DNA from: Ceratopteris richardii
Lineage: Eukaryota > Streptophyta > Polypodiopsida > Polypodiales > Pteridaceae
DNA: 64,000 nt
Assembly (NCBI GenBank): GCA_020310875.1
Contig: CM035423.1
Coordinates: 134,494,196 to 134,558,195 of the forward strand
Direction of reading: 5' to 3'
Below the pieces are notes generated by a model. That model was not told the DNA's origin, ran no database searches, and worked only from the letters and a program-made list of their open reading frames with translations. This document shows positions 11,610 through 24,080 of the stretch, piece by piece. The translations under genes and the position numbers were made by a program. Position 1 is the stretch's first letter. The number at the start of each line of letters is the position of its first letter.

Positions 11610-13024
11610 GAAGGTACCCAAAAACTTATGTTCTCCTAACATAAAATCAAGATTCTCAATAAAGCCTCGAGTATAGTCTATCGTACCATTAGCCATCTGT
11701 ACAGGTCTTTTACTCTGCATCTCAATATGCAACCCTAAAGCTTCTGCCATCTTAAGTGAAAGGAAACAATTTGTACTACCCGAATCAATCAAGAAACTAA
11801 CCTTACGTGAGGATATGTCCCCCATAATCCTAATCACCGATGCCCTTGAATGAGAAGAAGTTTTCATGCATTGAATTCAGGGGCTAGAACACTTACCTTG
11901 ATCATCCGCTTCCTCAATTGTCATGTTTTCTTCTTGTAGATGAGCTATCTTCGCTTGCATAGAATGGTTGATGGCCTTGTTTGGACATTCGAAAGTGCGA
12001 TGTCCTTGTTCTCCACATCGAAAACAAAGTCCCAGCCTCTTAGCCCACTCCAGCAAACCAGAATCATGTTGCTAGTGCATAACTTCTTGCTTCTTAGGTG
12101 TATCCATTTGCTTCGGCTTTGGTCTCCCTCCTTGACCGTTAATAGAGTTAGTCGATCTCTCTCCATTTTGAGTTATTGAAATAGGTCTTGGGGGTCGATG
12201 TCCTGTTGAGATAAACCTTGATTTGAATGCCTTTTTCATGGTAAACTTCTCCATCTTCTCAAAGTTTTCTGCTTTTGCAACTGCACCAAGAAAATCTACA
12301 CATCCGGACCCCTTTACTTGATAGCGAAGCTCTTCCCACAAACCCTCAATAAACTTGCTTTTCAGCGCATCTCCAGAAACTTCTAGTGCATACTTATGTA
12401 AACGCAAAAATTTCTCCTTATATTCTTCAACAGACAAGTTATATCTATCATCCTCATGCTGCTTGAAAGAGTAGAATTCTATTTTCTTTTCCATCCGATA
12501 ATGTGGAGAACAATAATGATTCTCTGCTTGCTCTCGAAATTCTTTCCAGAGGATCAGACCTTCACGTGTTCTTGTCTGTATATAAGATTTCCACCACAGT
12601 TTTGCGATTCCTCGCAGATGCAGAATCGCCACCTTTGCTTTTGATTCCTCACTAAATACGCGCAAGTCAAAGAAATCTTCAAGTTCCTCAATCCATGCTT
12701 CAAGATCCTCTCCAGTTTTCTTCTCACCATCAAATTCATTTAATTTTGCTCTTTTGAACACTTGCTTGAGTGCAGATTCACCTGCATCATCGTCCTCTTT
12801 AGGTTCACGTTGCCGTCTAGCTCTACGTGCGTTTGATGTGCCCGCACCATTACCACCTTCAGCATTGAGGTCCATGAAAGCATTTGCAGTAGCCTCTTTT
12901 TGTTTGTTGGATCTTTCTTTATGTAATTCTGCATTCAATCTACGGATAAGCTCCTCTTGTTCTTCTATCTTCTTCTTCAAAGCCTGCATCTTGTCCCAGA
13001 ATCCAACTCTGCTCTGATACCACT

Positions 13025-14222
13025 TGTAACAAGTCTCCTAAACTTGAGTCACAATCTCACACAGAATAATGGGTTTTGACACCACAAGATATAAAGAAGG
13101 CAAACAGAGTATACGCAGAACAAAAAGAGAGAGAATTTTATTATCTGTGCAGATTTACAAGTAGTTCTGATCTGCATTACAAAATCTATCAGATTGCTTC
13201 AATGTGAAGCCTCATCCACCCGACCACCCCCGAGCTGATCTCAATCCCAATCTCAATCACAATCTCAATCCCAATCTCAATCTCAATCTCAATCTCAATC
13301 TCAATCTCAATCTCGATCTCAATCTCAATCTCAATTCCAGAAGCCGAAAAACGATCGTAATGACTGTACGACCATCATCCTTTTCTATCTCTCAGTCTTC
13401 GTCTTTTTGGGATCTCCGCCTTTCGCCAGCGCATGACCAATCACGCCTTCCTAGACCCGCACTTTTAGAATCTGCATGCTCCAAGATAGCGTCTTTTCGC
13501 ATGTCTCATGCAAGACTTCCGGACCACCCATGCATCTACTTTTCATGTCCACCATCAAGAATCGTACCTGCAAAAATAGAGGTAATCCTTGCAACGCACT
13601 CACACACACATGAATCACGCAAAAATAACCCATATACCCATGTGCGTTTTCTAAATCCGCGAACATGAATAAGATGAATGAATGAAGGCTTTTCTTTTTT
13701 TTTTTTTAAGTGTTGGAAAACGGCACTTTTCAAAACCCTGTAACTCAAAAACAGTGAGGAATCAGCTTGAGCTTGTGAGGGACAAAAATATTCAATTCTT
13801 AAATCTGTACAATAATGTTAGAGACGCCTCAGGTTCAAATCTGCTTCCAGATATCACTTTTGGGCCCTGCAAAATCGAAAATTCTAGAGAGAGATGAAAA
13901 AACATGAAAAATCTCTTCATTAACCTATCTTCATGGAACCAAATGAGACATAAAACATAGGAACTACAAAAAATTCAATCAGGTAAAGTTTTTCTACTAA
14001 GAATACTCTACCTTTCTCTCATACAACACTTTTTCAGATTCCTTCATCTTCATGCTCGAAATTAACATACAAATTTCATGCGACAACCTTCTAAAGAGAG
14101 AATGTAAAAACTTATTGCGAAAAAATTTTGCAGACATGATCAAAATATCCTAAACATAAAATTTCATTATTACCTACACATCTTTTTTTTTTCCAGGTGG
14201 AAAATCAACGTGGCATCTTACA
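13025..14222 (-). repeat. LTR1 of chromovirus B (3' LTR of B2 and 5' LTR of B1)
   Basis: On the minus strand it begins TGTAAGATGCCACG and ends TTGTTACA, 1,198 bp. A primer site lies downstream (B1 side) and a purine tract upstream (B2 side), so one LTR serves two copies. It contains the AATCTC hexamer array. Confidence 0.92.
13240..13336. repeat. (AATCTC)n hexamer array in LTR1
   Basis: About 16 tandem AATCTC/AATCCC hexamers. The same array lies at the matching point of LTR2 and LTR3 with different copy number. Read as protein it gives Asn-Leu repeats, which are not a gene. Confidence 0.95.
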
Positions 14223-17200
14223 ATTCTCCCCCTCTTTAAAGAACTCTGTCCTCAGAGTTGGAAAGAAGGATAATGTTCCATAAACTCATCTAAACCAACC
14301 CATGTTGAATCTTCAATAGGATATGCAAACCACTTTACTAAAATTTCCACTATTTCACGATTCCTAAGATGTCTAACTCTCCTATCCAATATAACTTCTG
14401 GTTCAAGTTCAAAAGTGGCATCTTCCTTCAACTTAGATTTGTCCTGCAAAACATGATCATCATTAGGAACATACTTTTTAAGTAATCCAAGATGGAAGAC
14501 TCGATGAATTTTCAAAGTATTAGGTAGGTCAAGTAAATATGCAACAGAACCAATTTTCTTTGAGATTTTGAAAGGACCAACATAACGAGGAGAGAATCGA
14601 AGATCTTTGCCTAAAACCAGATTTGATTCAGAAGGACTCACTTTCAAAAAAACCAGATAATTTGTTCTAAATTCCAAGGGCCTCTTTTTGAGATCATGAT
14701 ATAATTTCTGACGTTTCTGTGCATCTTTCATGTTTTTCCTTACCTTATCTAGCTCCAAATCCATGTTTTCAAGCATCTCTTTGGATATTTCAACCTGATT
14801 CTGTGAATTAAAAAGTGAATGCGACAGCAAGCAATTATATCCATACATTGCTTCAAAAGGTGTCATCTTAATAGAGGAATGCTATGCACTATTATATGCA
14901 TACTCAACCAAGGGAAAATATTCAGTCCAATTGTTTTGCTTATCATTCACATACATGCGTAACATATCCTCAAGCACCCTGTTAACCCTCTCGGTCTCAC
15001 CATTGGTTTGAGGATGAAATGCAGTACTCATGCGTAATTCTGTCCCTATGGATTGAAATGTTGCTTTCCAAAAATTAGATGTGAACCTTGCATCCCTATA
15101 AGAAATGATACTTTTGGGTATACCATGTAACCTAAAAATTTCTTTTATGAAAAGTTTAGCAACATGCAAAGCTGTATCAGTTTTCCTCATGGGAAGAAAA
15201 TGTGCCATCTTTGTAAGACGGTCCACGACAACAAAGATGGTATCATGCCCACTTCTGGTCACAGGCAACTTTGTTATGAAATCCATAGAGATGGATTCCC
15301 ATTTTTGATCAGGCACATCTAATGGTTGTAACATGCCAGGACTCCTTTTAAATTCGGCCTTAACCTGTTGACATTTTAGACATTCTTCGACATACCTCTT
15401 AATATCATATTTCATACGTCGCAAGTAATATGAAGCTTTCACTTTTGCATAAGTTCTAGAAAAACCAGGGTGTGTAGAGAAAGGTGCATCATGACAGTCA
15501 TGCAGGATCTTTTCTTTCAAAACAGATTCTGAAGAAATACATAAACGAGAATTACAATACAAATCATTATTTCTCAAATGAAATTTTCCCTGAAACATAG
15601 AACCTGGATTCATACCCAAAAATTCCAAGATTGCCGCATAAAATAAATCTTCTTTTAATTCTTTTCCAATATCAAAATCAGAGGATAAAATAGAAATTGA
15701 ACTGCATAGGGGTTCACGACTCAAAGCATCGGCCACCTTGTTTTCTTTTCCTGCTAAGTATTTAATATCAAAATCATATTCACTTAGCAATTGGATCCAT
15801 CGTTTTTGTCTATTGTTAAGTAAAGGTTGAGTAAATATGTATTTAAGGCTCTGATGATCTGTTCTTAATTCAAACTTTATTCCTAGCAATAAGTGTCTCC
15901 AATGTTTAAGTGCATGAACAACTGCAAGCATTTCTAAGTCATGTGTTGTATAATTTAGTTCATGTTTCCTTAATTTCCTTGACTCATAAGCCACTACCCT
16001 CCCTTCTTGTGAAAGAACACATCCGATTTGGCTTCCACTAGCATCACATGCAACAATAAAAGGCTTCCCTAACTCAGGTATCTTTAGCACATAATTTTCG
16101 ATAACTTTCTGTTTTAATTCGTCAAACGCCTTTTGACACTCATCGTTCCATGTGAACTCTCTATTTTTCTTTGTCAATTCTGTAAGAGGATTTGCAATTC
16201 GAGAGAACTCCCTAATGTGTGCCCTCTCATATTGTGCCAAACCAAGGAAGCTTCTCACATCCCTCACACATTTGGGTGTAGGCCAGTCAACTATGCTTTT
16301 AACTTTCTCAGGATCTATATGAATTCCTTCCTTAGAAACAACTTTCCCCAAATAAGTCACTTCCCCTTTTGCAAAAAAACATTTACTCATCTTACCATAT
16401 AGTTTATGCTCTCTTAGTTTTTGTAAAGTCTTTCTGAGATGCAATGCATGTTCATCATCATCCTTAGAATACACAAAAATATCGTCTTCTGAAACAAAAC
16501 AAGTGCTCCCCAAGGTGAAACACTAGGTCTTATCAAATCCTTCTTCAATAGATCATCCAATTGGAGCTTCAACTCTTTCAATTCATCAATATTGAACCTA
16601 TAAGGTGCTCTAGAATAAGGCTCACTTCCTCGATAAAGGTCTATAGCATGGTCAATTTTCCTAGGAGGAGGCATGCCCAGTAGATCATCAGGAAATACAT
16701 CTGCGTACTCATCTAAAAGTTTTTTAACATATTCCGGTATTTCCTCTTCTTTCTTCTTCTCCTGAAGGTCATGGACATAAACCAAATACGTCTCACAACC
16801 CTGTCGAATACCCCTAATAAACTTTATTGCAGAAATAGGAGAAAAATTTGAATTACACTTGCCTGCAAGACGATGTTCCTTCCCTTCTATTTTCAAAGTA
16901 AGGATCCCGCTTTCACAATCAATCACGACACTGTTATGAACTAACCAGTCCATTCCAATGATTACATCACATTCTCTCATTTCAATTACATGGAAGGTAC
17001 CCAAAAACTTATGTTCTCCTAACATAAAATCAAAATTCTCAATAAAGCCTCGAGTATAGTGTATCCTACCATTAGCCATCTGTACAGGTCTTTTAGTCTC
17101 CATCTCAATATGCAACCCTAAAGCTTCTGCCATCCTAAGTGAAAGGAAACAATTTGTACTACCCGAATCAATCAAGAAACTAACCTTACGTGAGGATATG

Positions 17201-18406
17201 TCCCCCATAATCCTAATCATCGATGCCCTTGAATGAGAAGAAGTTTTCATGCATTGAATTCTAGGGCTAGAACACTTACCTTGATCATCGGCTTCCTCAA
17301 TTGTCATGTTTTCTTCTTGTAGATGAGCTATCTTCGCTTGCATAGAACGGTTGATGGCCTTGTTTGGACATTCGAAAGTGCGATGTCCTTGTTCTCCACA
17401 TCGAAAACAAAGTCCCAGCCTCTTAGCCCGCTCCAGCAAATCAGAATCACGTTGCCAGTGCATAACTTTTTGCTTCTTAGGTGTATCCATTTGCTTCGGC
17501 TTTGGTCTCCCTCCTTGACCGTTAATAGAGTTAGTTGATCTCTCTCCATTTTGATTTATTGAAATAGATCTTAAGGGTCCATGTCCTGTTGACATAAACC
17601 TTGATTTGAATGCCTTTTTCGTGGTAAACTTCTCCATCTTCTCAAAGTTTTCTGCTTTTGCAACCGCATCAAGAAAATCTACACATCCGGACCCCTTTAC
17701 TTGATAGCAAAGCTCTTCCCGCAAACCCTCAATAAACTTTCTTTTCAGCGCATCTCCAGAAACTTCTAGTGCATACTTATGTAAACGCAAAAATTTCTCC
17801 TTATATTCTTCAACAGACAAGTTATATCTATCATCCTCATGCTGCTTGAAAGAGTAGAATTCCATTTTCTTTTCCATTCCATAATGTGGAGAACAATAAC
17901 GATTCTCTGCTTGCTCTCGAAATTCTTTCCAGAGGATCGACCTTCACGTGTTCTTGTCTGTATATAAGATTTCCACCATAGTTTTGGGACTCCTCGCAGA
18001 TGCAGAATCGCCACCTTTGCTTTTGATTCCTCACTAAATACGTGCAGGTCAAAGAAATCTTCAAGTTCCTCAATCCATGCTTCAAGATCCTCTCCAATTT
18101 TCTTCTCACCATCAAATTCATTTAATTTTGCTCTTTTGAACACTTGCTTGAGTGCAGATTCACGTGCATCATCGTCCTCTTCAGGGTCACGTTGCCGTCT
18201 AGCTCTATGTGCGTTTGATGTGCCCGCACCATTACCACCTTCAACATTGAGGTCCATGAAAGCATTTGCAGTAGCCTCTTTTTGTTTGTTCGATCTTTCT
18301 TTATGTAATTCTGCATTCAATCTACGGATAAGCTCCTCTTGTTCTTCTATCTTCTTCTTCAAAGCCTGCATCTTGTCTCGGAATCCAACTTTGCTCAGAT
18401 ACCACT

Positions 18407-19625
18407 TGTAACAAGTCTCCTAAACTTGAGTCACAATCTCACACAGAATAATGGGTTTCCACACCACAAGATATAAAGAAGGCAAACAGAGTATACGCAG
18501 AACAAGAAGAGAGAGAATTTTATTATCTGTGCAGATTTACAAGTAGTTCTGATCTGCGTTACAAAATCTATCAGATTGCTTCAATGTGAAGCCTCATCCA
18601 CCGGACCACCCCCGAGCTGATCTCAATCCCAATCTCAATCACAATCTCAATCTCAATCCCAATCTCAATCCCAATCTCAATCTCAATCTCAATCTCAATC
18701 TCAATCTCAATCTCAATCTCAATCTCAATCTCAATTCCAGAAGCCGAAAAACGATCCTAATGACTGTACGACCATCATCCTTTTCTATCTCTCAATCTTC
18801 GTCTTTTTGGGATCTCCGCCTTTCGCCAGCGCACGACCAATCACGCCTTCCTAGACCCGCACTTTTAGAATCTGCATGCTCCAAGATAGCATCTATTTGC
18901 ATGTCTCATGCAAGACTTCCGGACCACCCATGCATCTACTTTTCATGTCCACCATCAAGAATCGTACCTGCAAAAATAGAGGTAATCCCTGCAATGCACT
19001 CACACACACATCAATCACCCAAAAATAACCCATATACCCATGTGAGTTTTCTAAATCCGCGAACATGAATAAGATGAATGAATGAAGGCTTCTCTTTTTT
19101 TTTTTTTTTTATAAGTGTTGGAAAATGGCACTTTTCAAAACCCTGTAACTCAAAAACAGTGAGGAATCAGCTTGAGCTTATGAGAGACAAAAATATTCAG
19201 TTCTTAAATCTGTACAATAATGTTAGAGACGCCTCAGGTCCAAATCTGCTTCCAGATATCACTTTTGGGCCCTGCAAAATCGAAAATTCTAGAGATGAAA
19301 AAACATGAAAAATCTCTTCATTAACCTATCTTCATGGAACCAAATGAGACATAAAACATAGGAACTACAAAAAATTCAATCAGGTAAAGTTTTTCTACTA
19401 AGAATACTCTACCTTTCTCTCATACAACACTTTTTCAGATTCCTTCATCTTCATGCTCGAAATTAACATACAAATTTCATGCGACAACGTTCTAGAGAGA
19501 GAATGTAAAAAATTTATTGCTACAAAATTTTGCAGACATGATCAAAATATCCTAAACATAAAATTTCATTCTTACCTACACATCTTTTTTTTTTTCCAGG
19601 TGGAAATTCAACGTGGCATCTTACA
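18407..19625 (-). repeat. LTR2 of chromovirus B (3' LTR of B3 and 5' LTR of B2)
   Basis: 1,219 bp, same ends as LTR1 (TGTAAGATGCC..GTTACA on the minus strand), again with a primer site on one side and a purine tract on the other. Confidence 0.92.
18620..18736. repeat. (AATCTC)n hexamer array in LTR2
   Basis: About 19 hexamers, longer than in LTR1 (about 16) and LTR3 (about 15). Confidence 0.95.
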
Positions 19626-21490
19626 ATTCTCCCCCTCTTTAAAGAACTTTGTCCTCAGAGTTGGAAAGAAGGATAATGTTCCATAAACTCATCTAAACCA
19701 ACCCATGTTGAATCTTCAATAGGATATGCAAACCACTTTACTAAAATTTCCACTATTTCACGATTCCTAAGATGTCTAACTCTCCTATCCAATATAACTT
19801 CTGGTTCAAGTTCAAAAGTGGCATCTTCCTTCAACTTAGATTTGTCCTGCAAAACATGATCACCATTAGGAACATACTTTTTAAGCAATCCAACATGGAA
19901 GACTGGATGAATTTTCAAAGTATTAGGTAGGTCAAGTAAATATGCAACATAACCAATTTTCTTTAAGATTTTGAAAGGACCAGCATAACGAGGAGACAAT
20001 CGACGATCTTTGCCTAAAACCAGATTTGATTTAGAAGGACTCACTTTCAACAAAACCAGATCATTTGTTCTAAATTCTAAGGGCCTCTTTTTGAGATCAT
20101 GATATAATTTCTGAAGTTTCTGTGCATCTTTCATGTTTTTCCTTACCTTATCTAGCTCCAAATCCATGTTTTCAAGCATCTGTTTGGATATTTCAACCTG
20201 ATTCTGTGAATTAGAAAGTGAATGCGACAGCAAGCAATTATATCCATACATTGCTTCAAAAGGTGTCCTTAATAGAGGAATGCCATGCACTATTATATGC
20301 ATACTCAACCAAGGGCAAATATTCAGTCCAATTGTTTTGCTTATCATTCACATACATGCGTAACATATCCTCAAGCACCCTGTTAACCCTCTCGGTCTCA
20401 CCACCGGTTTGAGGATGAAATGCAGTACTCATGCGTAATTCTGTCCCTACGGATTGAAATGTTGCTTTCCAAAAATTAGATGTGAACCTTGCATCCCTAT
20501 CAGAAATTATACTTTTGGGTATACCATGTAACCTAAAAATTTCTTTTATGAAAAGTTTAGCAACATGCAAAGCTGTATCAGTTTTCCTCATGGGAAGAAA
20601 ATGTGCCATCTTTGTAAGACGGTCCACGACAACAAAGATGGTATCATGCCCACTTCTGGTCACAGGCAACTTTGTTATGAAATCCATAGAGATGGATTCC
20701 CATTTTTGATCTGGCACATCTAATGGTTGTAACATGCCAGGACTCCTTTTAAATTCGGCCTTAACCTATTGACATTTCAGACATTCTTCAACATAACTCT
20801 TAATATCATATTTCATATGTGGTTAGTAATATGAAGCTTTCACTTTTGCATAAGTTCTAGAAAACCAGGGTGTGCAGAGAAAGGTGCATCATGACAGTCA
20901 TGCAGGATCTTTTCTTTCAAAACAGATTCTGAAGAAATACATAAACGAGAATTACAATACAAATCATTATTTCTCAAATGAAATTTTCCCTGAAACATAG
21001 AACTTAGATTCATACCCAAAAATTCCAAGATTGCTGCATAAAATAAATCTTCTTTTAATTCTTTTCCAATATCAAAATCAGAGGATAAAATAGAAATTGA
21101 ACTGCATAGGGGTTTACAACTCAAAGCATCGGCCACCTTGTTTTCTTTTCCTGCTAAGTATTTAATATCAAAATCATATTCACTTAGCAATTGGATCCAT
21201 CGTTTTTGTCTATTGTTAAGTAAAGGTTGAGTAAATATGTATTTAAGGCTCTGATGATCTGTTCTTGATTCAAACTTTACTCCTAGCAATAAGTGTCTCC
21301 AATGTTTAAGTGCATGAACAACTGCAAGCATTTCTAATTCATGTGTTGTATAATTTAGTTCATGTTTCCTTAATTTCCTTGACTCATAAGTCACTACCCT
21401 CCCTTCTTGTGAAAGAACGCATCCGATTTGGCTTCCACTAGCATCACATGCAACAATAAAAGGCTTCCCTAACTCAGGTATCTTTAGCAC

Positions 21491-21758
21491 ACAATTTTCG
21501 ATAACTTTCTGTTTTAATTCGTCAAACGCCTTTTGACACTCATCGTTCCATGTGAACTCTCTATTTTTCTTTGTCAATTCTGTAAGAGGATTTGCAATTC
21601 GAGAGAACTCCCTAATGTGTGCCCTCTCATATTGTGCCAAACCAAGGAAGCTTCTCACATCCCTCACACATTTGGGTGTAGGCGAGTCAACTATGCTTTT
21701 AACTTTCTCAGGATCTATATGAATTCCTTCCTTAGAAACAACTCTCCCCAAATAAGTC
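21491..21758. repeat. 268-bp direct repeat flanking copia D, left copy
   Basis: Element B sequence (around the join of reverse transcriptase and RNase H) that recurs at 23,813-24,080 in the same orientation. Confidence 0.88.
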
Positions 21759-23812
21759 TCCATTTCTGATGCAGATTTACATGATGCACTTGCTGATGAG
21801 AGAGCTGATATTGAGCAGGCAAAAACTATGCCAAAATGGCTGGTGCAGACTTTGCGTGACAGCAAATTAGATGCACCTTTGTCATATCGTACTCGTTCAG
21901 GCTCTCATAGTGCCTCCTTTTCATCAGATTGCTATGCTATGGCTGCATCTAGTCTCTGTGATGAGAATGAGCCTGTTTCTTTTGATGAAGCACAGAATTC
22001 AAAAAATTGGATGGCTGCTATGCAATCTAAATATGATGCTATAATGAAGAATGGTACATGGTCTTTATGTGACTTGCCTCCTGGCAAGAAGGCCATTGGC
22101 ACTAAGTGGGTATACAAGCTGAAGCGTAAACCTGATGGTACAGTTGACATGTATAAGGCTAGGCTTGTTGCAAAGGGTTATGCGCAGGAAAGAGGCATTG
22201 ATTTTGATGAGACCTTTGCACCTACATGCCGTATGACTACTGTTCGGAGCATCTGTGCACTTGCAGCCCCATCATGGTTGGAATGTACATCAGATGGACA
22301 TTAAAATAGCATTTTTGAATGGTGACTTGCATGAAGAAGTGTATGTTTTTCAGCCCCGTGGCTTTGTGCAGAAAGGGCATGAAAACCAGGTGTGCAGGTT
22401 AAAGAAGGCGTTATATGGTTTAAAGCAAGCACCACGTGCTTGTTATGAGAAGATACATGCCTATCTAATTGCACATGGTTTTGAGAATAGTCCAACTGAA
22501 AGCACCTTATATGTTAAGCGTGCTAATGATGTGCTTCTGATCATTGTTGTCTATGTAAACGACATGCTGCTCACTGGTCCTATTGAGAAGCATATCGCTG
22601 ATTTCAAGGCTGATTTGCATGTCTCATTTGAGATGTCTGATTTGGGGCATTTGCATCACTATTTGGGCATTCAGTTTATGCAAGTTGATGGTGGAATGGC
22701 TTTGTGTCAAATGAAATATATTGACACATTATTGCAGCGTTTTGGCCTTGAAGACTATAAGCCTATTGCCACTCCTATGGAGACAGGTTTACGATTGAGT
22801 CTTCATGATGCTGGAGATGCATTTGATGCTGTTCTCTATCAGCAGGCTGTTGGATGCTTGATTTACTTATGCATTACTCGGCCAGATATTCAGTTTGCTG
22901 TCTCACAGATGAGCAGGTTTATGCATTGCCCAGGAGTCACGCATTGGAAGGCGGTTAAGCGCATCTTTCGCTACTTGAGTGGTACTCGGCTACTTGGGTT
23001 GTTTTATCCCAAGGGGGGATCACTACCGCCAGATTTGCATGCTTTTTCTGACTCAGATTGGGCTGGTTGCTATGACACTTGTGTGTCCACCAATGGCTTT
23101 TGCTTCATGCTTGGTAGCTCATGTATATCTTGGTTGAGCAAGAAGCAGCCTACTGTGGCCACTTCCAGTTGTGAGGCTAAGTATAGGGCAGCTTTCACAG
23201 CGACTGTTGAGTGTGTGTGGCTCAGACGCCTTATGGCTGATTTGGGTGTTGGCCAGTCTTCTGCCACCACCATCTTCACTGACAGTCAGAGCGCATTGGC
23301 AGTTGCGAGGAACCCTATGTTCCATGCTCGCACTAAGCACATTGAGGTGCATTATCACTATGTCAGGGAGAGGTTCTCTTCTGGGGAGATCAGCTTGGCA
23401 TATGTGCCCACGCAGGAGAACATTGCAGACCTTTTCACGAAGGCTCTGCCTAGGGAGAAGTTTGAAGCTTTTCGCAAAGCTTTGGGCTTACTTCCTTTTG
23501 TGGAGTGATTTCCACATAGCTTAGCACTTCCTTATACATGAGTGCCAGCTCCTTGTTCACCGCATCACTCCCAGGGGGGATTTGTTGATATATTTAGGTA
23601 GTGATGTGTGTGAATACTCTAGGACCGCTGGGGCACTTTTTTCCCTCTTTAGGAGGTTTTTTTCCCCCGGCTTGAATATACACCTATTGCCCTAATGGGC
23701 TACTTATCTTTGTACATTCTCTAGTAATACATTCAGTATTGTGTGTTTGTGCTCCAAGCTTCTTCTTCTTCCTTGTGCTGTTCGCGTGCTTCCGCAGACG
23801 TCTATCTCCAAC
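21759..23812 (+). mobile_element. Ty1/copia 'D' (fossil, 3' half only)
   Basis: Plus-strand copia piece inside B3. It starts in the integrase-RT linker (MPKWLVQTLRDSKLDA), then reverse transcriptase (about 21,980-22,780; GTKWVYKLKRKPDG, LYGLKQAPRA), RNase H (about 23,040-23,490; HARTKHIEVHYHYVRE), purine tract CCAGGGGGGA (about 23,571-23,580) and a 3' LTR. The 5' half and 5' LTR are absent. Broken, with about one break in the coding part. The older copy E at 45.8-49.3 kb is the same family. It is flanked by 268-bp B repeats, not by a 5-bp target duplication. Confidence 0.9.
23583..23812 (+). repeat. 3' LTR of copia D (about 230 bp)
   Basis: Starts TGTTGATATATT and ends ATCTCCAACA, with inverted termini TGTTG/CAACA. 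It directly follows the purine tract. The last base is ambiguous by one position. Confidence 0.85.
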
Positions 23813-24080
23813 ACAATTTTCGATAACTTTCTGTTTTAATTCGTCAAATGCCTTTTGACACTCATCGTTCCATGTGAACTATCTATTTTTCTTTGTCGAT
23901 TCTGTAAGAGGATTTGCAATTCGAGAGAACTCCCTAATGTGTGCCCTCTCATATTGTGCCAAACCAAGGAAGCTTCTCACATCCCTCACACATTTGGGTG
24001 TAGGCCAGTCAACTATGCTTTTAACTTTCTCAGGATCTATATGAATTCCTTCCTTAGAAACAACTCTCCCCAAATAAGTC
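23813..24080. repeat. 268-bp direct repeat flanking copia D, right copy
   Basis: Partner of 21,491-21,758; almost identical by eye. Confidence 0.88.

Larger units (their letters stand above)
6345..14222 (-). mobile_element. Ty3/gypsy chromovirus 'B1' (fossil, partial, split by copia C)
   Basis: Minus-strand element whose 5' LTR is 13,025-14,222. The primer site TGGTATCAGAGC (initiator Met) follows at about 13,012-13,023, then gag (12,989 to about 12,060, starting MQALKKKIEEQEEL), and the protease region with DSGSTNCFLS (about 11,870-11,615). Element C sits between 11,609 and 6,761; B1 resumes at 6,760 with the stretch between protease and reverse transcriptase ([10 protein letters not shown]) and ends at about 6,345 against element A. 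Pol beyond the start of reverse transcriptase and the 3' LTR are not present. Broken, with several breaks. It shares its 5' LTR with the next copy, B2. Confidence 0.87.
13025..19625 (-). mobile_element. Ty3/gypsy chromovirus 'B2' (fossil, both LTRs present)
   Basis: Minus-strand element between LTR2 (18,407-19,625, its 5' LTR) and LTR1 (13,025-14,222, its 3' LTR). Initiator-Met-type primer site at about 18,393-18,404. Gag starts at 18,371 (MQALKKKIEEQEEL) with a CCHC knuckle LCFRCGEQGHRTFEC near 17,400. Protease with FLIDSGSTNCF (about 17,190), reverse transcriptase, RNase H (about 16,060-15,730; THDLEMLAVVHALKHWRHLL, VADALSR), integrase zinc finger and core (about 15,510-14,890; HPQTNGETERVN), integrase C-terminus and chromodomain (about 14,400-14,250; ILVKWFAYPIEDSTW), purine tract GAGGGGGAGAAT, LTR. 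Broken, with several breaks. The LTRs are very similar by eye, so it is fairly young. Confidence 0.93.

Noticed and set aside
12998-13023. tRNA gene suggested by GCTCTGATACCA-type sequences (also near 7,744, 18,395 and 26,445)
   Set aside because: Only the 12-base primer-site match is present, next to LTR ends; no cloverleaf can be drawn.
13204-13668. Asn-Leu repeat frames (also at 18,586-19,068)
   Set aside because: Translation of the AATCTC hexamer array inside LTRs.
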